A model generated the notes under the pieces. It had not been told where the DNA came from and did not search any database. It saw nothing but the letters and a program-made list of their open reading frames with translations. The position numbers and the translations under genes were made by a program. DNA of 64,000 bases from Nocardioides lijunqiniae (lineage in GTDB: Bacteria; Actinomycetota; Actinomycetes; Propionibacteriales; Nocardioidaceae): assembly GCF_015024225.1 (NCBI RefSeq), contig NZ_JACJGM010000031.1, forward strand, positions 1-64,000, given 5' to 3'. Numbering within the stretch: position 1 is the stretch's first letter; each line of letters opens with the position of its first letter. Below are positions 7,840 through 16,006 of the stretch, piece after piece.

Positions 7840-8506
7840 GGGCTCATCCTGTCGGTTGTCCCGAGGCTCTGCGTCCAGTACGGCGCCGGCGCCGGTTCCG
7901 GCCGACCGCGTCCGCAAGTGCAGCTGCGTCGCATCATCGGCTCAGCGCCGTTGTCGCAAGTCTCGGCCAGGTCCTCCTGCACCTTGCACGGATCGCATTG
8001 ACTCATCGTTGCTCTCCCCTTGCTGCTGGAGTGCTGATCGTTGGTCGCCATGGTCGGGTGGCACCGACGCCGGGGTACGGCACCCACGGGAGCGTTGGCC
8101 GGGCGGCCCGGCCAAATCTTCGGTGGTCTCCACCGTGCTCAGCCCCTGACAGTCCGTGACCGCTGGGGCGTTGCACGACCTGGGCTCCGCACGATCCCTC
8201 TCCCTCCCTCACCAGCCGACCAGCGTCACCAGCTGACGGTGCAGGTCGACGCCCCCGGCGGTCGTGGAGGCAGACGCAGGGGCGCGGGGTCAGGCGACGC
8301 CGGAGGCGCCGCCTGAGTCCTCACCGTGGGGCGGGAATGACACGTCGACGCGAGCACTGGGACCAGTCGAGCCGGAGCCTCGCGAAGGAGCTACGGCCGG
8401 CAGGCCGGCGTTTATCGACTTGGGCACGCCGAGGCCCGCGTCTGCGAGCTCGCGTGGCTTCCAGCCGGCGGCCTTGGCCGCGGCGTGCGCGGTCTCGGCC
8501 TCCTCG
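7757..8506 (+). repeat. Intact unit of the tandem duplication (partner of 6316-7009)
   Basis: It carries the functional-looking versions of the small minus-strand genes. The copy at 6316-7009 is the decayed one. Similarity continues into the 3' half of the coiled-coil gene. Confidence 0.8.
7836..8006 (-). CDS. Small Cys-rich, probably zinc-binding protein
   Basis: 56 residues, MSQCDPCKVQEDLAETCDNG, then a second cluster in RRSCTCGRG. The spacing CxxC, C, CxC is typical of a small zinc-binding fold. The start is supported by GGGGAGAG just upstream. A start 15 codons earlier (MATNDQHSS) is possible in the same frame. The stop overlaps the start of the 103-aa gene. It leads a run of four overlapping small genes. 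Confidence 0.55.
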   Translation of the reverse strand: MSQCDPCKVQEDLAETCDNGAEPMMRRSCTCGRGRPEPAPAPYWTQSLGTTDRMSP

Positions 8507-8664
8507 AGGAGCGCGTTGCGGGCGGCGACCCGCTCGGCGATCTCCTGGTCTTCGGTCTCGATCTTGTCAAGCACTTCGGCGAGAGTCCGCACGGCGGTCT
8601 CCTTCTCCGCGAGGAGCGCGTCGAGCGCGCTCTTGACCTTCTTGTCGACGTCGCGTTTGGCCAT
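8290..8664 (-). CDS. Coiled-coil protein next to the mobilisation region
   Basis: 124 residues starting MAKRDVDKKVKSALDALLAE, with GGAAGGA eight bases upstream. Residues 1-75 form a charged heptad-rich helix (AEVLDKIETEDQEIAERVAA), so a coiled coil is likely. The C-terminus (residues 85-124) is low complexity. It is divergent from mobC across the candidate oriT. A role in the relaxosome or in transfer control is possible but unproven. Confidence 0.65.
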   Translation of the reverse strand: MAKRDVDKKVKSALDALLAEKETAVRTLAEVLDKIETEDQEIAERVAARNALLEEAETAHAAAKAAGWKPRELADAGLGVPKSINAGLPAVAPSRGSGSTGPSARVDVSFPPHGEDSGGASGVA

Positions 8665-8841
8665 CGGTTGCGTCCTTCCGTCCCGAGAATGTGCCGTCTC
8701 CGGCGCAGCCGGTGCCCGATGCGTTCGGCTGTTCTGCGTCGGTGCTGTGGCCTCTGGTTCCGCTGGAGGCGGGGGGCCACGAGAGCGGCCAGCCTACTCT
8801 CGGTGAGGCCGCTGCGCTACGTATAGAACGGGAGCAAGCTA

Positions 8842-8931
8842 AACGGTAAGCCGTGCTTACCGTTGAATGCCGCCACGCCGCATGCCACACTGCGGAGGTC
8901 GGCAATGTGGAGACCCCCCCTTTCGGGGGTC
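8842..8931. other. oriT: Candidate origin of transfer (oriT)
   Basis: AACGGTAAG (8842-8850) and CTTACCGTT (8856-8864) form a perfect 9-bp inverted repeat with a 5-base loop. A second hairpin, GACCCCC (8912-8918) with GGGGGTC (8925-8931), follows. They lie in the non-coding gap directly before mobC and the relaxase gene, the usual place for an oriT. The nick site cannot be fixed from sequence alone. The second hairpin may instead be a terminator or attenuator for mobC. Confidence 0.5.
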
Positions 8932-8968
8932 GCTGCGCTGGGCTGAAGAGGCGAAGGAGCGAAGGCGC

Positions 8969-9439
8969 GTGCAGGACGAGGACCGGGACCAGGCCGCCGC
9001 GTCGCCGGCGCCCGGGGCCGGGCCGGAGCCCGCGCGACGCGGGGGAGGCCGGCGCCAGCCCCGCCGTGCCGGCGAGCGCCGCGAGTTCCGGCACGAGGTA
9101 AAGGTCAACGGCCGAGACGAGGAGGCGCTGATCCTGCGTGCGGCCGCGCGCAACATCTCAGTGTCGCGTCTCCTGGTGGAGTCCGCGCTGGCCGGGGGAG
9201 CGGAGGCGGCACGCACCAAGACCGAGTTGGCCGAGGAGTTGATCCGCGCCAACCGTCTGCTGATCCGGCTGGGAACGAACGTGAACCAGATCGCCCGGGC
9301 CACGAACGCGACCCTGGAGACGCAGCCCGAAACCATGGCTGCCATGGAGGCGGTCGAGCGGCTGTGTGGTCGGCTGGAGCGGTTCGTCGATGGGCTCGAG
9401 CAAGGCGGCCGCCGCACGTCTGAGGTGAGGTCGAGGTGA
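8969..9439 (+). CDS. mobC: Mobilisation accessory protein, MobC family
   Basis: 156 residues from a GTG preceded by AAGGAG (8954-8959). After a Pro/Arg/Gly-rich N-terminus (to about residue 48) comes a ribbon-helix-helix-like part (EVKVNGRDEEALILRAAARN, ISVSRLLVESAL), then the MobC signature region RANRLLIRLGTNVNQIARA and a C-terminal helix. MobC proteins bind oriT, help melt the nick region and assist the relaxase. The stop overlaps the relaxase start (GTGA), so the two are co-translated. Confidence 0.85.
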   Translation: MQDEDRDQAAASPAPGAGPEPARRGGGRRQPRRAGERREFRHEVKVNGRDEEALILRAAARNISVSRLLVESALAGGAEAARTKTELAEELIRANRLLIRLGTNVNQIARATNATLETQPETMAAMEAVERLCGRLERFVDGLEQGGRRTSEVRSR

Positions 9440-11124
9440 TCTCAAACATCGTCAAGGGCGGCGACATGAAGGGTCTGATGCGCTACCTGACCGGCCCCGG
9501 TCGAGCCAACGAGCATGTGCGGCCGCACATCGTGGCCAGTGACGGTTTCCCCTCCCAGGTGTTCGCGGCCGAGCTCCTCGACCGCACCGCGGCCGAGGAG
9601 ATCGCGGACTACGTCGAGGCGCCGCGTGAGCTGTTCGGAACCACGATCCGAACACAGGTGAGCGAGCAGGACCCCGAGACCGGGGAGCGCGTCGTGCTGG
9701 GGATGCGCGATGCCCACGTGTGGCACTGCTCGCTCAGCGTGGCGGCCAAAGAGGGGCCGCTGAGTGAGGAGACCTGGGAGGGCTTCGCATCGGACTTCAT
9801 GGACAAGATGGGGTTCACCGAGGAGTCCGGGAAGTCACCGTGTCGGTGGGTGGCCATCCACCACGGCGCGTCCAAGAGCGGGAACGACCACATCCACATC
9901 GCGGCGTCGATGGTGCGCGAGGACGGCACCAAGTGGGACGGCCGGATGCGTGACTTCACCCGCGCCAGGGACGCGTGCCGCGAGCTCGAGACGAAGTACG
10001 GGCTGGCTCACCCGCCGAACTACGAGGCGGGGGTCTCGGTGCGAGGGGAGCAGCCGGCCGAGCAGCGCCAGGCCGCTGAGCTGCAGCTGCCGGCGACCGC
10101 ACCGAAGCTGCTGGCCGAGCGGCTGCGCGGGGCCGCGGTCGCCTCCTCGAGTGAGGCGGAGTGGGTGCGCCGGGTCCGCGCCGATGGGGTGGTCGTCAAG
10201 CCGTTCTACGCGAAGGGCACCACGGATGTGGTCGCCGGCTACCGGGCTGCGCTGAAGCCGGAGAACTACAACGACAAGCTCGTGTTCTACGGGGGCGGGA
10301 AGCTGGGCAAGGACCTCTCGCTCCCGCGCCTGCGGGAGCGGTGGGGGAGCCCAGGCGAGCAGGAAACCACGGCCGCTACAGCCGAGTGGCACGCAGCCTT
10401 CGCGGGGAGGGCCCCGGCCGCGCCGGGCCAGGAAGGCGCCGGGCTGGACAAGTTCCGACCCGACGCGCAGCTGCGGGCAGCGCAGCGTCTCGGCGAGATG
10501 CACGACCGCCTGCAGCAGGTCCCGATCGGGGACCACGGAGCGTGGTCAGATGCCGCCCGAGACGCCTCAGGGGTCCTGTCGGCGTGGGCCAGGTTCGATA
10601 AGGAGAACGCTCCGGAGTTCCGGGCCGCGGCGCAGGAGCTATCACGGTCCGCGCAGGTGCCACGCCGGGCCGAGCCGGCCGGGAGCCGGACCAAGGGCGG
10701 TGCGAGGGGCGCGGCGCTGATCCTCGCTGCCGCGGCGGCCCCGGGATCGAGCTCGAACAAGTCCAAGGTCGTCGCAGCGATGCTCATGCGTCAGCTGATC
10801 AAGACCGCCGAGGCATTGCGTGACAACCACCAGGTCAACGGACGCCTGCGCCAGGCGAGGGCCGTCCAGGTCGACGTCGTCGACCGGCTGCGGCGGGTGT
10901 CGTTGGTGGGTTACCAGTCTGAGGAGGCCGACGCGCGCCAGCGCGCGGCCGGGGCCCTGTCGACGGGTGGGCCTGGTCGGCTCAAGGGCGGAGGCGCGAC
11001 GCCACTCACGCAGCAGCAGCCCGGAGACGGCTCCGGGAGGACCCCGGGCCGCGGCATGCCCCGGCGGCCAAACCGCGACTCGAAGACGGGTCGCGAGGGC
11101 CCCGACGGCGGTCCGGAGCGGTGA
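9436..11124 (+). CDS. Relaxase / mobilisation nuclease (VirD2/MobA type)
   Basis: 562 residues from a GTG overlapping the mobC stop. The N-terminal ~200 residues carry the relaxase fold: MISNIVKGGDMKGLMRYLTG at the start and the three-histidine metal motif in AIHHGASKSGNDHIHIAAS. The catalytic tyrosine cannot be fixed by eye; Y17 in LMRYL is a candidate. The protein should nick oriT, stay on the 5' end and be moved through the T4SS by the coupling protein encoded at 16438-18213. The C-terminal third is Ala/Arg-rich with helices (LILAAAAAPGSSSNKSKVVA) and ends in a Pro/Gly/Arg-rich tail. It is convergent with the next gene, with a 9-base gap. Confidence 0.85.
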   Translation: MISNIVKGGDMKGLMRYLTGPGRANEHVRPHIVASDGFPSQVFAAELLDRTAAEEIADYVEAPRELFGTTIRTQVSEQDPETGERVVLGMRDAHVWHCSLSVAAKEGPLSEETWEGFASDFMDKMGFTEESGKSPCRWVAIHHGASKSGNDHIHIAASMVREDGTKWDGRMRDFTRARDACRELETKYGLAHPPNYEAGVSVRGEQPAEQRQAAELQLPATAPKLLAERLRGAAVASSSEAEWVRRVRADGVVVKPFYAKGTTDVVAGYRAALKPENYNDKLVFYGGGKLGKDLSLPRLRERWGSPGEQETTAATAEWHAAFAGRAPAAPGQEGAGLDKFRPDAQLRAAQRLGEMHDRLQQVPIGDHGAWSDAARDASGVLSAWARFDKENAPEFRAAAQELSRSAQVPRRAEPAGSRTKGGARGAALILAAAAAPGSSSNKSKVVAAMLMRQLIKTAEALRDNHQVNGRLRQARAVQVDVVDRLRRVSLVGYQSEEADARQRAAGALSTGGPGRLKGGGATPLTQQQPGDGSGRTPGRGMPRRPNRDSKTGREGPDGGPER

Positions 11125-11133
11125 GCCGCCGAG

Positions 11134-11403
11134 TCAGTTCAGGGGCGTAGGGGGGTCGCGGTCGTTGTCGACCTCGCCGGCCCGGCGCCGCCAGCGCTGG
11201 GGCCAGCTGAAGCGGCCTCGCTGACATCGCATCTGTGCGTAGTAGCCCAGAAGTTCGGGGTCGTGGGTCTCAGCGAATGCGTTGCTGAACATGGTCACTT
11301 CGAGGTGATCGCGCCGACGCAGTCGGGCGTTGACAACCCAAGGGGTGACGGCGCCGCCGGTGAGCAGCAGGGGCAGAAGATGGAGCAGGTCGTTAGTAGT
11401 CAC
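11134..11403 (-). CDS. Small membrane-anchored protein, unrecognised
   Basis: 89 residues from a GTG with GGGAGGG just upstream. The N-terminus (TNDLLHLLPLLLTGGAVTPW) is a membrane segment. The rest is basic and Arg-rich (NARLRRRDHLEV, FSWPQRWRRRAGEV). It is convergent with the relaxase gene. A 43-base gap separates it from the minus-strand gene upstream, so the two may be one transcript. No family was recognised. Confidence 0.55.
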   Translation of the reverse strand: MTTNDLLHLLPLLLTGGAVTPWVVNARLRRRDHLEVTMFSNAFAETHDPELLGYYAQMRCQRGRFSWPQRWRRRAGEVDNDRDPPTPLN

Positions 11404-11446
11404 GGGCCCTCCCGGTCCGTAAGAGTGAGGAGGGCCTCGTGCTGGT

Positions 11447-11974
11447 TTACGCCGCTCGCAGGTCCTCAAGGTGGTGTTGGTCGAGAACGGAGCGCGGCGG
11501 GGCGCACGCGGCGCTCACGAGCGGCTGCACCAGGAGGAGGATCGGGGAGTCCGGGCGGCGGAGTGCGGCGCCGGTCGCGCCGATGGGCGCGGGGGCGCGT
11601 CGTCGGTCGAATCGGAGGACCAGTGCGAAGTGGTCGAGGGCGGAGAGGACGAAACGCTCGAACGTCGCTGACGCCAAGCGGCCCCAGCGGAAGCGCTCGG
11701 AGGTGTGAAGCTCGGCGCTCGCAACGACTCGGGCGTTCGCCGAGGTCCTGGCGGTTCGGGTGAGGTCAGTGTCGAAGGTGGGGATCGCGCTGACTTCGTG
11801 CGCGTGCTGGCGCAAGAACCTGAGGAGATAGGCGAGTGAAGAAATCCCGTTCTTGGCGTCGTTGGCCTTCTGACGATTGACGAAGGAGGCCGGCGCCGGC
11901 GAAGGCTGCAGCCGGGCCGCGAGGGCCCAGTCCGCAAGGCGCTGGCTGACGATCATGCTCACGATGGTACGCAC
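11447..11974 (-). CDS. Unrecognised protein of about 175 residues
   Basis: The frame is open much further upstream, but that part is a shadow of the repeat at 12031-12209. The likely start is one of the GTG/ATG codons at 11974, 11962 or 11956 (VRTIVSMIVSQRLADWALAA); none has a clear ribosome site. The product is helical with an FDTDLTRTARTSANARVVAS stretch and a hydrophobic C-terminal part (SPILLLVQPLVSAA). No motif was recognised. Confidence 0.45.
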   Translation of the reverse strand: MRTIVSMIVSQRLADWALAARLQPSPAPASFVNRQKANDAKNGISSLAYLLRFLRQHAHEVSAIPTFDTDLTRTARTSANARVVASAELHTSERFRWGRLASATFERFVLSALDHFALVLRFDRRRAPAPIGATGAALRRPDSPILLLVQPLVSAACAPPRSVLDQHHLEDLRAA

Positions 11975-12030
11975 CTGGACCGCCAGATTTCGTTCTGCGG
12001 CGAAATGCGAGGGGCATCTGTGGACAAAGA

Positions 12031-12066
12031 GAGACCCCGGCGGTTTTCGGGGTCCGCCGGGGTCTC
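12031..12066 (-). terminator. Perfect 13-bp terminator hairpin (left copy)
   Basis: GAGACCCCGGCGG (12031-12043) pairs perfectly with CCGCCGGGGTCTC (12054-12066). It is the duplicated counterpart of the hairpin at 15119-15155 and once ended the gene fragment next to it. Confidence 0.7.
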
Positions 12067-12209
12067 GAGGAGCGACCGCTACGGCGGGCGTCGCTGGCTG
12101 TGCGGATACCGCTCTGGGCCGGTCCTGGTGCCGATCTCGGTGCCCTTGCGGTGCGCTCGGATCTTGCCGGAGTTCTCGTCGACGTGCGCTGCCTGGTGGT
12201 GCTGACGGG
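12031..12209 (-). repeat. Left copy of a ~180-bp direct repeat flanking DNRLRE module 2, with a gene fragment
   Basis: It matches 15119-15299 in the same orientation. On the minus strand it encodes KIRAHRKGTEIGTRTGPER, a decayed version of the C-terminus RVRAHRKGVEIVTKTGPER of the gene at 15195-15959. The stop codon is lost here (GGTATC for GGTAAC). The first part is the hairpin at 12031-12066. Confidence 0.85.
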
Positions 12210-12491
12210 CTCGCGCGAGGTCGCATGAAGACTCACCGACGGCAGGACCCCGGAGCTCGTGCCCGCCTGTGGGGTGGTTACGCCTCGTTGTAGATCGATC
12301 CCTGGCACCCAAGAGAAAGAGGGCTAGGCAACTGTTGGCGGCGGGTTGCCGGCGCCCTCCTTGTGGAGTGCTCGCGGAGACTCCTGGTGACTCTCTCCAT
12401 TCTCGAGACGAGGGCGGAAGCAACCCCTAAACTCCGGCGAGGTGAAGAGACGTCTTACTTTTCACTGCCCTGCGATCCCCTGAAGGAACCA
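12210..12491. other. Spacer before DNRLRE module 2
   Basis: The only thing seen is that similarity to the 15.3-kb flank fades away here. It must contain the promoter of the downstream secreted-protein gene, but no convincing -35/-10 pair is visible. Confidence 0.3.
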
Positions 12492-14669
12492 ATGCCCCCG
12501 GTACGTCTGATGCCACGGATGACAAGAACTCAAGTCCTAGCGGGGGTCGCGGCCCTGACCCTGACAGCCAGCATGACGGCCATGGTTGACAGTGCCGCTC
12601 ATGCGACCGACGGAGACGGAGGGTCGACCGAGCCCTCGTCGAGCGTTGCCGGTGAGTGGGAAGCTGCGAGCGCGACCGCGAACGAGAGGTCCCTGCCGGA
12701 CGGTTCCACCCAGCTCCGTGTCTTCCAGAGTCCGGTGAACTATCAAGATGGCGCCGAGTGGGCACCTATCGACAATGAGTTGGTCGAACCAGCCAACAGC
12801 GCCTTCGCCGCCGAGAACAAAGCGGGCGGCTACAGTGGACTGCTTCCCGTAGACGCTGAGAGCACGCCGGTGGTTTTCAAGACCGACGGTGTCTGGGTTC
12901 GGATGAAGATGGACGGGTTGGGCGACGCTGAGCCCACTGTCGTGGACGACTCGGCTACCTACCCGGAGGTCGAAGGGGCGGACGAAGTTCGATATACCGC
13001 GACCAACACCGGGCTCAAGGAGGACATCATCCTTGATGAGGCGCCTAGCAGTCAGCCGGTTTACACGTACCGAATTTCTGCTTCGCCGGGTCTCGAACTG
13101 GAGCAGACGGCCAGCGGCCAGATCAACTTCGTAGACTCCACCGGTCACGCCGCCGTGTCTATCCCCGTTGGAGTAATGAACGACTCCGCGGCAGCGGAGA
13201 GCTTCGCGGTGGACTACGAGGTATCGACCAGTGGAAGCGGCTGGATGCTGTCCATCACGCCGTCTCTGAACTGGCTGAGCGACCCTGCTCGGGCATATCC
13301 CGTCACTGTTGACCCTTCTCTGGTCATTGCTCCGGCGCGTGACTGCGCGATTGGCACGGGCAACCCGAATACGTCCCACTGCGCTACAGGCAGTCAGGAC
13401 CTCAAGGCCGGCGTTACAGACGACGGCCGCGTTTCTCGAAGCCTGCTGTCGTTCCCTCTAGGCGCAATTCCGGCCAATTCCTCGATCACAGAGGCGGATC
13501 TCTCGCTCTATATGCAGGCGGGTGACGGTGGGCCTGAGGCTCTGTATGAGGTGCGGACAGCGGGCATGGCTTTCACCAACAATGCAACATGGAACAGTTC
13601 CGGAACCTCAGCTTGGACTGGCGGAAACCCAGGCACGGTGCAATCCACCGTTGGCCCGCTCACTGGCACCGTGGCGGGTTGGAAGACATTCGAGGGGCTG
13701 GAGCCGACAGTTCAAGACTGGATCGATGGGCACGTTCCCAATCACGGACTAGTCCTGAAACAGCGAAGCGAAGTTGTTAAGAACATCTTGACCTTCTACT
13801 CAGACTCAGCCAACAACGCTGCCTCGAGACGACCACACCTAGACGTCACATATGAACCGATTGTGGAAGCGACCCTGCCACTTGATGACATCGAGCTCTC
13901 GTACCCTGATGTCCTGGGAGTGGCGCAGATAACAGACGCAGCAGACGTCGGGAATCCACTCATCATTACGCCAAACCTTGCGCCAGGAACGCACCTGAGG
14001 CAGGAGCCGGACGGGTCAATCATAATCGTTGATTCGCAGGACGCACTTGTTGCGACGGTCATCATCGCGGATGTCATCGCGATGGACGGTCAAACCATTC
14101 CCACTCAGAATAGTGTGGTGGGCAACAGTCTGGTGTCCGAAATCCAGCCTAGTTCGCCGGGATCGCTCGAGTATCCATTAACGCAAGCCGCAGCGACGGA
14201 TATTGTCACTCCCGAACCGCCCTTGCCTGCTGAGCCCTCACTCACTGAGAGCCCCCGCGCCCCCTCGGGGGGAGGGTTCAAGAAGGCGGGTTGCAGGAGG
14301 TTCAAGATGACGCAGAAGTGGGGCGCGCCAGTGTCTGCGTACGGCATGGACATAGTTGGACGCTTTTGTTGGAAGAAGGGCACTCAGGCAACATCTCGCA
14401 TTCGCAGAATTAGTGGGGATAACCTGTGCTGGTCGAACTTCGCGTGGGACTATCAGAACTGCATTGGGCCCAGGTATAGGGACAAGAATCCGTTTGAGGA
14501 TGGGCACGTTTCAAATGGTTATTTTTCCAACCTGTACTACTTCATGCAGACGAGGGTTTGTGGAGTTGATTTCCTTGATATCGTCTGCACTGGTTGGCAG
14601 TGGTCTCGCGTCGGCGTTCGAGCGGAGTACGGTGGCCATATCGAAGTCTTCGGAAGGACAAATTTCTAG
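12492..14669 (+). CDS. Secreted DNRLRE-domain protein, module 2 (polymorphic-effector-like)
   Basis: 725 residues from the ATG with AAGGA four bases upstream; an in-frame ATG at 12363 would add 43 residues ahead of the signal peptide and is rejected. The signal peptide (TRTQVLAGVAALTLTASMTA to AHA) predicts export. Residues about 45-270 match module 1 motif by motif (PVNYQ, WAPIDNELVEP, NTGLKEDI, ARAYPVTVDPSL). A DNRLRE-type domain follows (ATWNSSG, TVQDWIDG, LVLKQRSEVV). After a spacer the final ~110 residues (from GGGFKKAGCRRFK) form a Cys/Trp/Tyr-rich tip unrelated to that of module 1. GC falls toward the 3' end. An effector role is inference; no catalytic motif was recognised. Confidence 0.8.
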   Translation: MPPVRLMPRMTRTQVLAGVAALTLTASMTAMVDSAAHATDGDGGSTEPSSSVAGEWEAASATANERSLPDGSTQLRVFQSPVNYQDGAEWAPIDNELVEPANSAFAAENKAGGYSGLLPVDAESTPVVFKTDGVWVRMKMDGLGDAEPTVVDDSATYPEVEGADEVRYTATNTGLKEDIILDEAPSSQPVYTYRISASPGLELEQTASGQINFVDSTGHAAVSIPVGVMNDSAAAESFAVDYEVSTSGSGWMLSITPSLNWLSDPARAYPVTVDPSLVIAPARDCAIGTGNPNTSHCATGSQDLKAGVTDDGRVSRSLLSFPLGAIPANSSITEADLSLYMQAGDGGPEALYEVRTAGMAFTNNATWNSSGTSAWTGGNPGTVQSTVGPLTGTVAGWKTFEGLEPTVQDWIDGHVPNHGLVLKQRSEVVKNILTFYSDSANNAASRRPHLDVTYEPIVEATLPLDDIELSYPDVLGVAQITDAADVGNPLIITPNLAPGTHLRQEPDGSIIIVDSQDALVATVIIADVIAMDGQTIPTQNSVVGNSLVSEIQPSSPGSLEYPLTQAAATDIVTPEPPLPAEPSLTESPRAPSGGGFKKAGCRRFKMTQKWGAPVSAYGMDIVGRFCWKKGTQATSRIRRISGDNLCWSNFAWDYQNCIGPRYRDKNPFEDGHVSNGYFSNLYYFMQTRVCGVDFLDIVCTGWQWSRVGVRAEYGGHIEVFGRTNF

Positions 14670-14671
14670 TC

Positions 14672-14938
14672 ATGTGGATCAAGAGTATGGGATTCAAGGT
14701 GCCCTCCTGGGTGATTGCCGCCGCGATCTGGGCCGTTTCTTTTGGTGTTCTTTGGCTTGCGGGCCTCTTTGAGCAGGAGTCGGATTCAGAACTGAGCACG
14801 CTGTCTCCGCCGCCGGAACAGATTGCTATGGCTGCGGTTTTTCTGATTATGCTGTTCTTGCTTACGTGGACCGTGGTTGCGGTAGTGCGCGGTCTGCTGC
14901 GCGACCGGCGACGTCACGCGGGTTTAACTCGTCAGTAA
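14672..14938 (+). CDS. Small two-helix membrane protein paired with DNRLRE module 2
   Basis: 88 residues starting two bases after the effector-like gene. Two hydrophobic segments (PSWVIAAAIWAVSFGVLWLA and MAAVFLIMLFLLTWTVVAVV) enclose a short acidic loop (EQESDSELSTLSPPPEQ), and the tail is Arg-rich. The two-base spacing predicts coupled expression. By position it is the counterpart of the lipoprotein in module 1, but the two are unrelated in sequence. This is the pattern of specific partner or immunity genes. No family was recognised. Confidence 0.7.
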   Translation: MWIKSMGFKVPSWVIAAAIWAVSFGVLWLAGLFEQESDSELSTLSPPPEQIAMAAVFLIMLFLLTWTVVAVVRGLLRDRRRHAGLTRQ

Positions 14939-15118
14939 CTACCGGCCCTAGAAGGGCCCGTCCGCAGCTGGCTGGCACATCGTTGAGCTGCGGGCAACCC
15001 TCCTATATGAAGCAGGCTCTCGGGTCGGAGGTGGTCCCGGGCACGGATGGGCCCCACCCTTACGAGTGCCGCGAGGGAAGGCCCAAGAGCTGAGTGAGAC
15101 GCGTGGTCCGGGCAAGGC

Positions 15119-15155
15119 GAGACCCCGGCGGTCTTTCGGGGTCCGCCGGGGTCTC
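15119..15155 (-). terminator. Perfect 13-bp terminator hairpin at the end of the conjugation cluster
   Basis: GAGACCCCGGCGG (15119-15131) pairs with CCGCCGGGGTCTC (15143-15155). It lies 40 bases after the stop of the last minus-strand conjugation gene, so it should end that transcript. Confidence 0.75.
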
Positions 15156-15299
15156 GAGGAGCGACCGCTGAGGCGGGCGGTCGCTGGCTGGGGGTTACCG
15201 CTCGGGGCCGGTCTTGGTGACGATCTCGACACCCTTGCGGTGTGCGCGGACCCTGGCCGGAGATCTCGCCGACGTGTGCTGCGCGCCCGGGCTGACGGG
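15119..15299 (-). repeat. Right (intact) copy of the direct repeat flanking DNRLRE module 2
   Basis: It contains the terminator and the 3' end of the gene at 15195-15959. The decayed copy is at 12031-12209, on the other side of module 2. Confidence 0.85.
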
Positions 15300-15959
15300 G
15301 TCGGTGCTCGTGTGCGCGGCTGCGGTCTGCAGGGCCGAGCCCGAAAGCTTGTCGGCGGTCAGACGGGCGTCGATGGCCTGAGCAGGGACGCTGGCGGTCC
15401 TGAGCCGGTCGCGACGGCTGGTGGCATCGCGCACGTCGCCGGCGACTGCGCCACGGCGGCTGTCCGCCGCACCCTCCACGCCGCGGGCCACGGTCGCGTC
15501 TGCGGAGGCTGAGTGGTCCACGGCGCCGGCGTCGCGCTCCGCGACCGTGGTCGCGAGGGTCTGGGCGGCCTCCTCCAGGCTCATCGAGCCGTCGTCGACC
15601 GCGGCCCGCAGGTCAGTGCCGGCAACCTCGGAGGCGGCCCCGCTGATGCGCTCGGCGTGGGTCGTCATGCGGTCAGGGTCGATCTCGGCCCACCGTTGGC
15701 TCGCCTCCCAGACAGTGGCGGCGTCGGTGGCCGAGGCGGCGCGCATCCACTCGGCGTCAACGACAGCGAAGTGACTCTCGGCGGCCGCGGCCGTGCCAGA
15801 GAGACGTCGGATCGCGGCGTCGGCGTCACGTTCGATCTGTGCGGCCTCGCGGGCCTTGGCGTCGCGTGCGGCGCGCAGGGTGACCTCGAGCGCGCGGGCG
15901 CTGCCAGCGCCGAGGCTCATCAGTGCTCGGGCGACGTCGTCGGTGGGGTCCTCATCCAT
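15195..15959 (-). CDS. Helical protein at the distal end of the conjugation cluster, unrecognised
   Basis: 254 residues, start MDEDPTDDVARALMSLGAGS set by AAGGAGA seven bases upstream. The protein is almost all Ala/Arg/Asp/Glu-rich helix (ARDAKAREAAQIERDADAAI, AERISGAASEVAGTDLRAAV) and ends in the basic tail HRKGVEIVTKTGPER. Long charged helices suggest a scaffold, a coiled coil or a secreted substrate. It is 47 bases after the DUF4913 gene and is the last gene before the terminator. Its 3' end is duplicated at 12.1 kb. Confidence 0.6.
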   Translation of the reverse strand: MDEDPTDDVARALMSLGAGSARALEVTLRAARDAKAREAAQIERDADAAIRRLSGTAAAAESHFAVVDAEWMRAASATDAATVWEASQRWAEIDPDRMTTHAERISGAASEVAGTDLRAAVDDGSMSLEEAAQTLATTVAERDAGAVDHSASADATVARGVEGAADSRRGAVAGDVRDATSRRDRLRTASVPAQAIDARLTADKLSGSALQTAAAHTSTDPVSPGAQHTSARSPARVRAHRKGVEIVTKTGPER

Positions 15960-16006
15960 GGTCTTCTCCTTCGATTGGTTGGAGCGGTGGTCAGGGGCAG
16001 TCGGGC

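Noticed and set aside
12363..12491. Earlier start for DNRLRE module 2
   Set aside because: It would place 43 non-hydrophobic residues before the signal peptide; the ATG at 12492 has AAGGA.
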